From Goniomonas avonlea (Eukaryota; Cryptophyceae; Goniomonadida; Goniomonadaceae): DNA of 13,554 nt. A model generated the notes under the pieces. It was given only the letters and a program-made list of their open reading frames with translations. It was not told where the DNA came from and made no database searches. Where the stretch lies: NCBI GenBank assembly GCA_003573635.1, contig QUTJ01031621.1, positions 1 through 13,554 on the forward strand, read 5' to 3'. Each line of letters opens with the position of its first letter. Position 1 is the first letter of the stretch. The translations under genes were made by a program, and so were the position numbers. Below are positions 1 through 7,960 of the stretch, piece after piece.

Positions 1-42
1 TGTGTGTGTTGTGTGTGTGTGTGTTGTGTGTGTGTGTGTGTG
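1..42. repeat. TG dinucleotide microsatellite
   Basis: Nearly pure (TG)n with occasional TT interruptions at the window edge. It lies upstream of the dynein terminal exon, so it is probably inside that gene's last intron. Confidence 0.95.
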
Positions 43-158
43 AATGCCTTTGTGTCTGATTGGTGTGCCACTGACTGTTTCCGGCCGAATCCTGTTATTT
101 GGGAGAGGACGCTGCCCTGTGCCCACACACAACGACACCACCTGACACAAGCGCGCAG

Positions 159-326
159 TCGGGTGGCTACCAGTGCCCTCTGTACAAGGTCAGCACCCGT
201 GCTGGCACGCTCTCGACCACCGGGCACTCCACCAACTTTGTCAGGGCGCTTGAGATCCCGAGCAAGCTGCCATCGGAGCACTGGGTGCGCCGTGGGGTCG
301 CGATGCTGTCACAGCTCGACGACTAA
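159..326 (+). CDS. Dynein heavy chain, axonemal type, C-terminal exon (partial gene)
   Basis: Dynein heavy chains are AAA+ motors that walk on microtubules; this is the extreme C-terminus only. Seen: the reading frame runs from a CAG acceptor at 156-158 to TAA at 324-326 and encodes 55 residues. It contains YQCPLYK, then [15 protein letters not shown], then HWVRRGVAM and the ending LSQLDD. Known: this order (YxCPxYKT, [15 protein letters not shown], HWIxRGVALLxQLD) is the signature end of axonemal dynein heavy chains; cytoplasmic dynein-1 ends differently. The rest of the gene lies off the left edge. No upstream exon could be recognised in bases 43-158, which are probably intron. The exact acceptor could also be the CAAG at 148-151. 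The motility role in this organism is inference. Confidence 0.9.
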   Translation, partial: SGGYQCPLYKVSTRAGTLSTTGHSTNFVRALEIPSKLPSEHWVRRGVAMLSQLDD

Positions 327-342
327 GGCCGTATCTACGCCG

Positions 343-404
343 GCGCTTGAGATCCTGCTGCCAGAGGGTCGTGATGTTGTTGCAGCTCGACGACTCATGC
401 CGTG
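343..404 (+). pseudogene. Decayed partial copy of the dynein terminal exon
   Basis: Bases 343-404 repeat pieces of the preceding exon (246-335) in the same order and orientation. GCGCTTGAGATCC and GCTGCCA are shared, and GGTCGTGATGTTGTTGCAG followed by CTCGACGACT matches the original GGTCGCGATG...CAGCTCGACGACT. The copy lacks about 28 bases in total from two places, and the original TAA has become TCA. It begins 17 bases after the real stop codon, so it should lie in the 3' untranslated region. Confidence 0.7.
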
Positions 405-637
405 GGCGCTCGCGTGCAAGCGCTCGGTGTGGCTGGCTGAGGCATCGCCTGTCACCTGAGAGGGCAAGGCGTTGGCAAGTGGCTGCGCTGTGCTGTTGTG
501 TTATTTACGGTACCGACCGTGGCGTGTGGGTGTACTGTGTATTAGACCCCTGTACTTGTGAAGTGCAGTGTACACTAGCTAAGATTTCAGTAAATGAACA
601 TTTTCAAGCTTTTTATGTGTGACTGGATCGTGTCGCC

Positions 638-675
638 CCCGGGGTCTGTGGCTCATTGACTTTAAGGACCCCGGG
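638..675. other. Perfect 9-bp inverted repeat (hairpin)
   Basis: CCCGGGGTC at 638-646 is exactly complementary to GACCCCGGG at 667-675, with a 20-base loop. The stem is very GC-rich and stands out from its surroundings. It lies about 180 bases before the E2 start codon. Function unknown. Confidence 0.7.
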
Positions 676-728
676 CTGAGCTGCGGAGAGGGCAGGGAGG
701 GACTGCACACTCCACTTGTGCCCTCAGT

Positions 729-756
729 CGATCCATCCAAAGCGATCCATCCAAAG
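729..756 (+). repeat. 14-bp perfect tandem duplication
   Basis: CGATCCATCCAAAG occurs twice head to tail (729-742 and 743-756). It is about 100 bases upstream of the E2 start codon, where a paired protein-binding site would be plausible, but nothing shows that directly. Confidence 0.75.
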
Positions 757-858
757 AGAGCGTACGGTCGCTTTTTGCACTAGCGTTGAGGGAGTCGGTG
801 CAATTGTATTCGAGAGCGTACTGGATGTGCCGACTTATCCGACCGAGTTTTTCTTTTC

Positions 859-1618
859 ATGGCTGAGGTGGCTGTTGCTGCTGTTCCCGAGGAAGGGAAA
901 CAGGAATCACCAATATCTGAGGAGGTTTCTCCAGAAGGTCGTACAAAACAGTCGCCTAGTTCCAAGAGTGTGATGGCTCCTACCAAAGTTGCTGTGCAGC
1001 GTGTTGCTTCGGATTTCGGCCAATTGCTCGCCGCCTGCGCTGGTATTTTGTTCTGCCGTACTTTGACAATCTCACCTGTGAGCAGCTGAGGAACCTGATA
1101 TTCACATGGAAGCCGATCTTCCTGACGAGACAACCTTTTTTGTCTGGCGAGTGCTCTTTCAATACACAGGATTTGGCGACTCGCCGCTTGGGAGGCAGCT
1201 TCGGGACGCCAAAGTGCCTGGTGTCTTGCTCGAACTTCGGTATCTGTCACCATTTCCTTGACTAGCATTTCTTATTTCACTCCAGATTTCCGAACGACTT
1301 TCCTTATGCTCCCCCGTTTGTTCGGGTTGTGGAGCCGGTAATCGAAGGGGGTTTCGTCCTCCCCGCCGGTGGCGTTTGCATGGAGACTCTCTCGGCGTCT
1401 GGATGGGCTCCTGCGACCCGAGTGGAGGGTCTGTTGCAGGTCTGGCCAGATCTCGACTTGCTTCCTGGAATCCACTGACCAGTGTTTCACAGGGGATTCG
1501 CGCTCAGATGATCGCGGGTGACGCGCGGTTGGCGGCGAATCCGAAGGCCACTCATCTGTATTCTGAAGCTGGTGCAAAGCGTGATTTTGATTACGCCATG
1601 AGCGCCCACAAATGGTGA
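859..1618 (+). CDS. UBE2Q-like ubiquitin-conjugating enzyme (E2)
   Basis: E2 enzymes carry ubiquitin as a thioester on a cysteine and pass it to E3 ligases or substrates. Deduced exons are 859-1042, 1086-1239, 1286-1439 and 1493-1618, giving 205 residues; all introns are GT-AG and 43-53 bases long. Residues 1-60 are acidic and low in complexity. Residues 114-128 read FPNDFPYAPPFVRVV, followed by GGFVLPAGGVCMETLS with the candidate catalytic Cys144 and then SGW. The C-terminus ends in YAMSAHKW. Known: UBE2Q proteins have the matching FPFxPPFVRVV...GGxxCMELL...GW order and lack the usual HPN tripeptide, which is also absent here. The N-terminus is much shorter than in animal UBE2Q1. ATG 859 is the first in frame. 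AATAAA follows at 1816. Family assignment is strong; the substrate is unknown. Confidence 0.85.
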
Positions 1619-1815
1619 CGGTGAAGATCACACACTTGGTTGAAAGGAGCGATTAATTTGTAGATAGAAAATCCTGCGTTCCGGCGGACAAGCAGTGTGG
1701 TTTTCCGGCCTTGGGTTGAGGTTCGGCGTGCTCTGAGGTGACCAGGAGAACGGATTGTGGTCCGGGTGCTTTGGTTTGGGTTAGCGCTCCCATGTACATG
1801 TTTGAGATGATTGAC

Positions 1816-1821
1816 AATAAA
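1816..1821 (+). terminator. Polyadenylation signal of the E2 gene
   Basis: Exact AATAAA about 200 bases after the UBE2Q-like stop codon, followed by a T-rich stretch. It is the canonical hexamer and is well placed. Confidence 0.65.
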
Positions 1822-2068
1822 TCATTAGTTTTTATTTACCATTTCGTTTGCAAGCTTGTGTCTCTGCATGGAGCTTGAGAGAGTGTGTATTCAAGCACCT
1901 AGGAAACTGCTGAGCAGCCACAGATCCGTAGATCTGCCAGGAGCAGGAGAAGAGAACGAGAGGAAGCGGGGGAGTTGGGGGGGGGGGTGCAGTTAAGGGC
2001 ATCGGTCACCATGTCCAACGACACAACCAAGCTTGAAGATCGACTAGGAATCGACAAACAGTACCATA

Positions 2069-2074
2069 TTTATT
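2069..2074 (-). terminator. Polyadenylation signal of the ERF4-like gene
   Basis: TTTATT on the plus strand gives AATAAA on the minus strand, 25 bases beyond the stop codon of the minus-strand membrane-protein gene. That would leave a very short 3' untranslated region. Confidence 0.65.
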
Positions 2075-2098
2075 CACATAAAACACACTTGAAAGGAA

Positions 2099-3094
2099 TC
2101 ATTGAAATTTGACATAGGGTTGTTCGCCCAACGAGGGAGCAACTTGACCCATAACGGGTTGCGCGTGCGCTGGCTGGCCAACAACAGTCTGAGAACAAAA
2201 CGTCAGCCTCAAGCAAAAGAAATCGCGGCACTCACCTCGGGCATCAAACCAGGAACAGGATAAACAACGGGAGTTTGTCCAGCAGGGGGCATGTACATGG
2301 GGCCGGGGACCACAGCACCGGCAATGTCCACCTCCATCTGTTGGGGGGTAAGACAAAACTCGAGGGAGGGAGGGAGGGAGGAGAGAGACAGGAGGGAGGG
2401 AGGGAGGAGAGAGACAGGAGGGAAGGAGGGAGAGACAGCGGACGGAGGGAGGGAGGGAGGGAGGGAGAGAGACGGCTGGAGAGAGAGAGCAGAGAACCAC
2501 AAGCGCACCCAAGAGATGTAACGAAGCTGATAATATTGCCAATGGAGTCCAGCCTGGTGTCCAACGGTATGATTCATTCGGTCGCAAAGACCACGAAGAC
2601 GGGAGCGGGTCCACAGCCGAATTCCAACAATCCCAAAAACGAACACGACGACACCAATCGTGTACCCTGTCGGGGATGAGCATCACGAATGGAATGGAGA
2701 CCAACATACCAATGAAAGTGCCAAAGGGGAAGTAGGGTTGGTCGCCATCAGAATCAAATGAACTCCAAGCAATGAGGCTGAGGAGGGAGTGTTAACGCAA
2801 AGGAGAAACGGGGCAATTGGCACCTATAAACGTAAAAGATAATCCAACCAAAGTAAAGGAAGAGAAGAGCCATCCGGATCCAAAAGCAGCTCCTCGACAC
2901 CGAGTTGAACTCGCACATGAACGAGTGCCACTGGTTCGGGTCCATGCGGCCTGAGCTGGGTGAGTCACTCACCAAACCGCACCGCCACACAAACCTTGCA
3001 GCTGAGTCGGGAAGTGGGTGGAGTACGTCCCAGATGAAGCTCGGATGACCACCTTGTACGGTGAGTTCTGTGGAAGAGAATACATTCCGCCCAT
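2099..3094 (-). CDS. Two-pass membrane protein resembling Golgin A7/ERF4 family
   Basis: Deduced exons, minus strand: 3094-2995, 2950-2824, 2777-2710, 2666-2509, 2337-2236 and 2188-2099; 214 residues. Introns are 44, 46, 43, 171 and 47 bases. The start is MGGMYSLPQ, and the glycine at position 2 could be N-myristoylated. Residues 13-49 contain YKVVIRASSGTYSTHFP and QLQGRMDPNQW, which resemble the SSGT...FPxxLxxRIDxxQF segment of GOLGA7/ERF4 proteins. Two hydrophobic stretches follow at about 58-80 and 95-117, each long enough to span a membrane. The segment at about 120-158 (with MNHT and ISWMEVDIA) also fits the end of the ERF4 domain. The tail (155-214) is rich in Pro, Val and Gln and has no clear domain. 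Known: GOLGA7/Erf4 are partners of DHHC palmitoyltransferases. The exon structure is stronger than the function, which is inference. The first intron uses a GTTTGT donor. Confidence 0.6.
2364..2470 (+). repeat. GGGA-type polypurine tract inside an intron
   Basis: An imperfect (GGGA)n tract with GAGAGACA interruptions. It falls wholly inside the 171-base fourth intron of the ERF4-like gene, where it forms a CT-rich pyrimidine tract on the transcribed minus strand. It accounts for most of the extra length of that intron over the others in the gene. Confidence 0.9.
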
Positions 3095-3378
3095 CTTGCT
3101 GTTTTTTTTTTCTCGCGGGGCGCTGCTGGGTTCGCCTTCGTTTAATCAATTTTCGGTCGCGGCCCGACCTTGCATGATCCAAGAGGATCGGGCCAAAGTA
3201 GATCGCGTGACCAGCCACTGACCACCGTGCTCGGATGGAGTCGATTGAAAGTGCCACTCGCTCAGATATGGTTTTCTAATCGCTGAGTGCCAACAAATCT
3301 GCTTCTTGGTACTTAAACTAATGAGCTTATCCAAAAACCGGCAGCCCCACCCACAAATTGCCACAAGACAAAGAAATA
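3095..3378. promoter_or_regulatory. Shared divergent promoter region
   Basis: These 284 bases separate the start codons of the minus-strand ERF4-like gene and the plus-strand cysteine-rich gene, so both promoters and 5' leaders must fit here unless upstream exons exist. A T-run at about 3101-3110 lies close to the ERF4-like start. No TATA box was identified with confidence. Confidence 0.5.
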
Positions 3379-3962
3379 ATGCTTCGCACTGTTGTGTGCT
3401 TGAGTTTTGTGGCGCTCTGTTTGGGCGCTGCTGGGGATAAATGTGGGAAAGCAATTTGCAACAGCACGTACACTGACTGTTGCAACCCACTAAATTCCCA
3501 GTGTGTCGAGCCTGGCGTCTTTTGCACTCAGTCTGGCGTAAGTGCTTGACTTGCAAGGGTGGGACGTGAAGCGTTTGCAGGGTGACAATGTGTGCGCTGG
3601 CAAGCCGAACGGTGACCAGTGGAGCTCAAGTTTTGATTACTGCATGACCTGCGTTTGTGTGAACGAGAAAGCCTCGAACTGCTCAGCAACGTGCAAGAGC
3701 TGCCAGAATGGCGCCACTACAGTCAGTCATGGATGGTCTGGGAAGTGCTCAGGTCGCGACATGTGCCCTTGATTCCTTGAGAATGAGCTGATATGTAGCC
3801 GCAGACGGATGCAACAGCTGCAGCTGCTTCAACGGGGGCATGCGGGCGACTGAGATGGCCTGCCGAAATTCTCCTACGTCTGGAGCTACAAGGATGCAAA
3901 GCGACTGGTTTGCGACGATTGTGGCTGCTGTGGTGATTTCTGCATGTATCCTGCAGGTTTGA
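3379..3962 (+). CDS. Secreted cysteine-rich protein, pacifastin-like spacing
   Basis: Deduced exons are 3379-3537, 3581-3752 and 3805-3962 (162 residues); introns are 43 and 52 bases. Residues 1-20 form a clear signal peptide with a hydrophobic core (VVCLSFVALCLGAAG), so the product should enter the secretory pathway. The mature part is packed with cysteines: first CGKAIC...DCC, then DYCMTCVCVNE...NCSATC, then GWSGKCSDGCNSCSCFNGG. The CxxCxC...C pattern and DGCNSCSC resemble pacifastin-type inhibitor modules; that is resemblance only and no inhibitory function is shown. The second splice rebuilds KCSDGCNSC across the junction, which supports it. The frame then ends in a hydrophobic tail (about 144-162) that could be a membrane or lipid anchor. 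An alternative frame is described under findings. No AATAAA was seen downstream. Confidence 0.6.
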
Positions 3963-4047
3963 GAAGAGAGGCTAGCGGGTTGGATTTTAATTATAATATT
4001 CGTTTCGCAATTGAGGTTGTGGTATGACGTCAGAGGCAGCTTAACAG

Positions 4048-4182
4048 AAATTGAAAGTGCCAGAGCTCAAGGCGCTACTAACCGAAAGGGGTCTTGATAC
4101 GAAGGGCACCAAGGCACAGCTTATCGAGCGACTGCTTGAAAATCCGGGGCCTCGGCAACGGGGGCTCCTCCAGAGTTTGTGA
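4048..4182 (+). CDS. SAP-domain exon (fragment or pseudogene)
   Basis: SAP domains are short helix-loop-helix modules that bind DNA, often AT-rich scaffold regions, in nuclear proteins. Seen: after a TTAACAG acceptor-like site the frame reads KLKVPELKALLTERGLDTKG and then TKAQLIERLLENPG, matching the family pattern LKVxELKxxLxxRGLxxxGxKxxLxxRL almost throughout. The frame then runs PRQRGLLQSL to TGA at 4180-4182. Just upstream, ATG 4024 reads MTSEAA and then meets TAA at 4042-4044 in the same frame. The exon therefore either joins an unidentified upstream exon or is a gene copy broken by a stop. No continuing exon with recognisable content was found. The domain is confident; gene integrity is not. 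Confidence 0.6.
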   Translation, partial: KLKVPELKALLTERGLDTKGTKAQLIERLLENPGPRQRGLLQSL

Positions 4183-4751
4183 TCTATGGATTAATGATTT
4201 GCGAAGGAATGAATCGCCTGTTCACCAAATGCCTCACGAGAAGCAAAAAAATGAAACGGTGCTGGCTGGCAGGTACCCCTCCTGGCCTGTATGCAACGCG
4301 GCATCTCGCCCTCTGCCAACCCTGTGACCTACAGATGGCAGATGGCATCATCGTCCATTCCAGCAGTTTGCGCAAGCAATGGCTGGCCCCCTGCCCTGGC
4401 CCGGTGTTGGATGGATCAGAGAGGTGATGTTGTTGGTCCAGTGTCGTATGTGTGTTTATAGTCGGAGGCGGAGGGTCAAGAGGCGAAGCATACACGAATC
4501 AAGCCGGGCACTTGAATCCTGGACTGGAAGTGGGAGGATTGCAACGCTTAAATTTATCCCATGTAGCCCACAATAACGTTTCGTTTCACTACCACCTGGC
4601 TCGGGCTGGACAGAGCCTCCCACAGTACATTATATACTCTCCGCAAGCAGAGAAACACACACACACAATCACCCGTGTACGGTCTGCACCAGTGCGTCAT
4701 GCCCGCACAAGACACAGAACGATACCCGCTCGTGCCCAAAACGATCCCAAC
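4183..4751. other. Gene-free interval between convergent genes
   Basis: It separates the SAP exon (+) from the 3' end of the kinase gene (-). Several open frames cross it but none shows a recognisable domain or a coherent splice structure. No exact AATAAA was found on either strand. Confidence 0.5.
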
Positions 4752-5008
4752 TCAGCCGCTGGAATCACGATAAGGGAAACCAGGTCGGCCACTGCCGCAG
4801 TCGTCGAAGAGGGCAAAGGCGGCCTCCTCCGGCCCGCACGGCGAGGCGACGGGCTTGGGCACGAGCTGGTCGTGCGCGTCCACGGCCCCGCCCAGCCTGA
4901 TGGGCGACGAGGAGGATGACACAGGCTCGCCGTAGCTGTTGCGGCTGCGGCGAGAGTCAGACAAGTGCGCGCCGCGCAGGAGTTGCTTGACACACAGGCA
5001 GGGAACAC

Positions 5009-5055
<47 letters not shown>

Positions 5056-7960
5056 CTCAGTGATCTGCATTGGGGAGCTCGAGCGTCATATGAGGCATTC
5101 TCGCCGTCACGTGAATTGACACGGCTAGTGTAGAGTGCCTATTTCTTCGCCAGGCCAAGGGTTTTGGGTCATCAAGAGGTTTTGAGAAAACTTTTTGGTC
5201 CGGATCGAGGGAAAGCCTAGCGGGCAGAAGGCACACACGCTTTCCATTTTTTTGGACAGGGCTATTTCGAAAGGATCCTGACATTAGGCGCTGTGGCATA
5301 AATTGGTTTCGAAAAAAAACGAAATTATCCAATTTAGTGCCTGACTCTCGATGGTAATCTGTCCGCATCGCAAGGAGATCGACTGGGCGAGGCAATGGTC
5401 TGGTCGAGTGTACATCGCGGAGGATATGTTTCGATGCGGTAAGGTTTCGATGCATTCTGCGGGGGATAGGTTTCGATGTGGAAAGGTTTCGATGTGGAAA
5501 GGTTTCGATGCATTCTATGGGGGATACGTTTCGAAGCATTCTACGGGGGAGTCTGGTCGTTTAGGTCGTTATGAGGAGCGGGAGCAGCAATACATGGCTG
5601 TCTTGGGTTGGCAACGTACTTGCAATTAGGGTCGCGCATAGCGGGGTGCTGCAGAGCCTCTGCGGCAGACGGTCGCTGGTCTGGGTCTGAGTTGAGCAGC
5701 TGCTGGATCAGGTCGAGGGTGGGGAGGTCAAACAGTGAGTTGACTTGGTCTTGCTTGGCCCAGGATGGGAACCTGCCGAGCGCGAGATTAGAGCCCAGGC
5801 CGGGACTGCCCACCCCGTCATATTGAACACCGTTTCCGCGACTCTCAAACAGCATTCACGGAAGATGAAAGGAGTGCGCACCGTTGGGAGATCCAAAGAA
5901 TGAAGGCGTCCTTATCAGTGATCTCGCGCATTGCCTCAGTGTCCGAGGGTCCACGCACGTGCATCCCGAACATCTGGGTCCAGCCGTTAGCAGGGCCCTT
6001 GGAATTCCAAATGATTCGTGATTGATGGTGAAAATCGTGTCAGAGTGACGCAGAGAGACTGGGACGCCCAACTAGCGAGTCTCGCACCAGTCTGCACTTG
6101 TGTAGGTGGCCCGAATGAAAAAGAGCAAGGAGCGAGAGAAGAACTGAGCTCGCTCGCTCGCTCGCTCGCTCTCTTTCTCTCCGCCGACGTGCAGCCACTC
6201 CAAGACAGCGTTGCGCGCCAACGCACACACGCGTGTTTTGAGATCCCGATTGCAGAACTCGAAGACTTACCATCTGGGCAAACACAACGCCTGCAGAGTA
6301 GAGATCGACCTTGCTCGTGCCCATTCCTCCCTTCGGGTGCAACTCAGGGGCGATGTATCCCTTGGTGCCTGCCTGTCCGGTGCAAGTCTGCGGATGGTGT
6401 TACACAAACGCTCTCCGGGCAACAAGAACGTACAGTGCCGATGCAGGAAAGTCCAAAATCGATGACAACAACGGCGTTGGCCCACAGCGCATTCGACTCC
6501 TTGATGTCTCGGTGGATCAACCCCATGTTGTGCAGGTTGCCAAGGATCTGCGAAGCGTCAGGAGTAGTGATTCTTGGTCTGGGAACAGAAGAACGAAACA
6601 GAGAATAAATATAAGCACTGTTCTTCGGCTCGATAGCAAGAGGAGCACACCTGTAGTAGCTGGTACATATACGTTCGCAGTTGTCGCAGGTTCAGAGGAA
6701 GGAAGTGGCGGGACTTCGCTTTCACTTCCTCGAGAATCAAGACGATTTCCTGCTCCTCCGCCTCAGTGCGCTCGACCGTGATCACCTGCAGGTCACAGTT
6801 CACATATTGCTTGCAATGATTTTGAGAGACGGCTCAGATTCAGAGAACGGACGGGCCTACCTGAACAGTCCCGGGCACCCCTCGAACAGCATCAAGAACG
6901 CGCAGCTCGTTACGGACCTTGGTGTGCGCCTGTGCCAAAAAAAAGGTGAGCGCAAAGATGAAACACATGCACCAGCGGGCTATTGGGCAAATATGGCGTG
7001 GAGAACAGCAAACTGACGAAACTGACCCTAAGGAACTTCAGGACCACCGGAACGTTATCGGCCTTGCGAACCGCGAGATGCACATGCGAAGCACCACTCT
7101 GCAATTATGTGTAAGGCCAACAGCAACAGCAAACATTAGTTACCTTGTACAGTTGCTTGATCACTGTGTAGGAGCTGAGATTAAACGGGGCGAACTCAGC
7201 CATCATTTGGGCCAGAGCCTCCTGGTCGTCTGGTCTGGGGGTAGCGACACTAGCGCCCAAGTTGGACCGTGCATGAGTTGAAGCTGGTGACACCATTGAA
7301 GCAAGCGGGGTACCACATCCTTGCGGGACCCCCATTCGACGGTTTGGTGACGATGCAGGAGAGTGCGTGCCACTTGCTGGGGCAATCACACGCAGACTGG
7401 GGCGGGGACGCTGATGCGGTGGCGGTTTGCCGGTAGCTTCCTCCGAGGCCACATTATTTGAGACAAATTGTGCTGGCTGGTCAGCTTCTTGCTTGCTCCC
7501 TCCGCACATTGGGGCGAACACTCGCTGACGGCTTGAGTTAACAAAACCATGACTCATATGAGCAACAACGAACCTTGATCCAAGAACGAAATTTGCCATC
7601 ATTGTTTATGTTCTCACGAGGTGGCATTTGGAACGAAGCTGGCCTTGACGCTTTCTCCTGGTCGGAAGCTGCCGCAGCAAACTGGAGGTTCGGGCTGGGG
7701 CACACTGAGGAGGGAGTGGCACCCCCGGTTGCAAATGAACCGGAAGGCTGTGACTTGGCCTCCTGGCGAGATACAGCAGATTGACCAGCAGTTTGTCCGC
7801 TTTGGGAGCTGGTGTGGAAGGCGTCCCTTTGTGAGATGCCGCGACTCGGGGGCATGGCTTCTGAGGAGCTCATTGCTCGCGTTGTTGCTGCCGTGCCGGT
7901 TGATGCCTCTGAGGCGATGGCCCTACACCAATCGTCGTCGGGTGTTTCTGCCGGTTGCAT
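4752..7960 (-). CDS. Serine/threonine protein kinase, CDC7-like catalytic core
   Basis: Deduced exons, minus strand: 7960-7574, 7524-7144, 7098-7027, 6929-6861, 6785-6651, 6547-6434, 6372-6271, 5973-5882, 5772-5616 and 4985-4752; about 580 residues. Residues 1-240 are Ser/Pro/Ala-rich with no domain seen. Kinase landmarks follow in order: YTVIKQLYKSGASHVHLA (only one loop glycine), VVLKFLR with ATP lysine K277, VRNEL with E288, GLIHRDIKESN with D362, VIDFGLS with D378, AGTKGYIAPEL, DLYSAGVVFAQM, and LLNSDPDQRPSAAEALQHP. No key catalytic residue is missing. Known: HRDxKxSN, the GTxGFRAPE-type segment and DxxSAGVIF resemble CDC7; other families remain possible. The tail (504-580) is Ser-rich. 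The last exon and its donor are weak: the frame could instead stop at 5541, or a GTACGT donor at 5619 could lead to an unseen exon. An in-frame ATG at 8200 would add 80 residues. Confidence 0.75.
5014..5050 (+). repeat. GA microsatellite
   Basis: An uninterrupted (GA)n run. On the transcribed minus strand it is (CT)n, directly upstream of the proposed acceptor of the last kinase exon (after 4986), so it may serve as that exon's polypyrimidine tract. Confidence 0.95.
5428..5550 (+). repeat. Two-unit minisatellite (16 and 26 bases)
   Basis: Six units begin with GTTTCGA at 5428, 5444, 5470, 5486, 5502 and 5528. Short units read GTTTCGATGTGGAAAG (16 bases); long units start GTTTCGATGCATTCT and end in GGGGGATA plus one base (26 bases). 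The order is short, long, short, short, long, long-variant. It lies in the proposed last intron of the kinase gene. Confidence 0.85.
6148..6172 (+). repeat. GCTC tetranucleotide microsatellite
   Basis: (GCTC)n, about six copies, inside the 297-base seventh intron of the kinase gene, flanked by GAGA-rich and CTCT-rich sequence. Confidence 0.9.

Larger units (their letters stand above)
405..858. other. Gene-free interval: dynein 3' region and E2 upstream region
   Basis: I see no supported gene here. The dynein 3' untranslated region probably occupies the left part, but no exact AATAAA was found. Two small structures, a hairpin at 638-675 and a 14-base tandem repeat at 729-756, sit in the part likely to hold the promoter of the downstream E2 gene. 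A pyrimidine-rich stretch directly precedes the E2 start codon. No TATA box was recognised. Confidence 0.6.
1619..2098. other. Convergent 3' regions of the E2 and membrane-protein genes
   Basis: No gene is supported. The interval separates two convergent genes and contains a polyadenylation signal for each strand. A G-run (nine or more G) lies near 1978-1987, beside a purine-rich stretch at about 1940-1990. Confidence 0.7.

Noticed and set aside
780-1268. 162-residue minus-strand open frame
   Set aside because: A shadow of the first two UBE2Q-like exons.
2275-2679. 134-residue plus-strand open frame rich in Arg, Glu and Gly
   Set aside because: Most of it translates the GGGA polypurine tract inside an intron and the antisense of the ERF4-like exons.
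2099-2707. Continuous 202-residue minus-strand open frame
   Set aside because: Its middle is the pyrimidine-rich intron. Only its last 29 residues are a true exon. The spliced model explains splice sites and membrane segments in other frames.
4452-4919. 155-residue plus-strand open frame
   Set aside because: Partly antisense to the last kinase exon, with low-complexity content and no motif.
5057-5539. 160-residue minus-strand open frame
   Set aside because: It reads through the minisatellite and has no recognisable domain. It lies within the proposed last kinase intron.
5428-5550. CRISPR-like regular repeats
   Set aside because: Units are head-to-tail without unique spacers, and the locus is in a spliced eukaryotic gene.
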